Part shown: positions 63,352-64,000 of the stretch, in pieces
Layout: each line of letters starts with the position of its first letter
Numbering within the stretch: position 1 is the first letter of the stretch
Assembly (NCBI RefSeq): GCF_000012365.1
Contig: NC_007651.1
Coordinates: 3,472,001-3,536,000, forward strand
DNA: 64,000 nucleotides
Reading direction: 5' to 3'
Source of the DNA: Burkholderia thailandensis E264
GTDB lineage: Bacteria; Pseudomonadota; Gammaproteobacteria; Burkholderiales; Burkholderiaceae
The notes under the pieces: generated by a model
What the model was told of the DNA's origin: nothing
The model's database searches: none
Seen by the model: only the letters and a program-made list of their open reading frames with translations
Position numbers and translations under genes: made by a program

Positions 63352-64000
63352 ATGGCGACTCCGCAATTCCATCCGCTGCGCATTCGCGACGTGCGGCCCG
63401 AGACCGCCGACGCCGTCACGGTGTCGTTCGAGGTGCCGCCCGAGCTGCGCGATGCGTACCGCTTCACGCAAGGTCAGTTCGTCACGCTGAAGGCGCATGT
63501 CGACGGCGAGGAAACCCGCCGCTCGTATTCGATCTGCGTCGGCACGACCGACTACGACCGCGACGGCGAGCTGCGCATCGGCATCAAGCGCGTGCGCGGC
63601 GGCCGCTTCTCGAACTTCGCGTTCGATACGCTCAAGCCCGGTCACACGATCGACGTGATGACGCCGGACGGCCGCTTCTTCACGCACCTGAACGCGGAGC
63701 ACGGCAAGCAGTACGTCGCGTTCGCGGGCGGCTCGGGGATCACACCCGTACTCGCGATCGTCAAGACGACGCTCGAGCTCGAGCCGCGCAGCGCGTTCAC
63801 GCTGATCTACGGCAACCGCAGCGTCGATTCGATCATGTTCGCCGAGGAGCTCGAGGATCTGAAGAACCGCTTCATGCAGCGGTTCGCCCTCTACCACGTG
63901 CTGTCCGACGACGTGCAGGACGTCGAGCTGTTCAACGGCGTGCTCGATCAAGCGAAATGCGCGGCGTTCATCGAGTCGCTCGTGCCCGCCGCGACCATCG
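63352..64000 (+). CDS. paaE: Phenylacetyl-CoA epoxidase reductase subunit PaaE (partial, runs off the window)
   Basis: 216 codons are visible from the ATG at 63352, one base after the paaD stop. Starts MATPQFHPLRIRDVRPETADAV. The FAD-binding RRSYSICVG and the NAD(P)-binding GGSGITPVLAIVKTTL are present; the C-terminal plant-type ferredoxin domain lies outside. Passes electrons from NADPH to PaaA. Confidence 0.96.
   Translation, partial: MATPQFHPLRIRDVRPETADAVTVSFEVPPELRDAYRFTQGQFVTLKAHVDGEETRRSYSICVGTTDYDRDGELRIGIKRVRGGRFSNFAFDTLKPGHTIDVMTPDGRFFTHLNAEHGKQYVAFAGGSGITPVLAIVKTTLELEPRSAFTLIYGNRSVDSIMFAEELEDLKNRFMQRFALYHVLSDDVQDVELFNGVLDQAKCAAFIESLVPAATI

Overview
The window is Burkholderia chromosome, most likely from the B. 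pseudomallei/thailandensis/mallei group. The basis is the high GC with strong third-position bias, the gene order (str, S10, spc and alpha ribosomal clusters joined to rpoBC and a second tuf), infA and rpmJ between secY and rpsM, and the protein sequences themselves. I cannot settle the species from the sequence alone.

Layout. 1-4.5 kb: the 3' part of a class A penicillin-binding protein (mrcA), cyaY, then lptM and lysA. 4.5-10.9 kb: an envelope redox and cytochrome block on the minus strand: msrQ-msrP, the System II cytochrome c assembly pair ccsB-resB, and a di-haem cytochrome c4-like protein. 10.8-15.2 kb: engB and hemB on the plus strand, with a candidate small RNA gene on the opposite strand between them, then dsbD and cutA on the minus strand. 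15.3-34.8 kb: one almost continuous minus-strand ribosomal superoperon, transcribed rpsL-rpsG-fusA-tuf-rpsJ, rplC-rplD-rplW-rplB-rpsS-rplV-rpsC-rplP-rpmC-rpsQ, rplN-rplX-rplE-rpsN-rpsH-rplF-rplR-rpsE-rpmD-rplO-secY-infA-rpmJ-rpsM-rpsK-rpsD-rpoA-rplQ. Good sigma70 promoters can be read before rpsL, rplC and rplN, so rpsJ travels with the str group. 34.8-36.7 kb: recQ. 36.8-50.9 kb: a second minus-strand transcription and translation operon, tRNA-Tyr, tRNA-Gly, tRNA-Thr, tuf, tRNA-Trp, secE, nusG, rplK, rplA, rplJ, rplL, rpoB, rpoC, with a consensus promoter before tRNA-Tyr.

50.9-52.9 kb is the only mobile-element region: an internally deleted IS66-family element with 83-bp inverted ends, next to a fragment of an IS3-family transposase. 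52.9-58.5 kb is a complete minus-strand rRNA operon (16S, tRNA-Ile, tRNA-Ala, 23S, 5S) with promoter, boxA elements, processing stems and terminator. 58.7-60.0 kb is a secreted SGNH hydrolase, followed upstream by a 13-copy 7-bp tandem repeat. 60.5-64 kb is the start of the phenylacetyl-CoA epoxidase operon paaABCDE, which runs off the window, with a palindromic operator on its promoter.

Most of the window is conserved housekeeping. The least expected signal is the minus-strand small RNA candidate at about 11.6-11.7 kb: promoter-like -10, three stem-loops, one exposing a CU-rich anti-Shine-Dalgarno loop, and a canonical terminator. Other points of interest are competing RNA structures and long stem-loops at operon junctions, the near-identical tuf copies, the decayed IS66 element, a perfect 22-bp inverted repeat over the SGNH hydrolase stop codon, and the 7-bp repeat.
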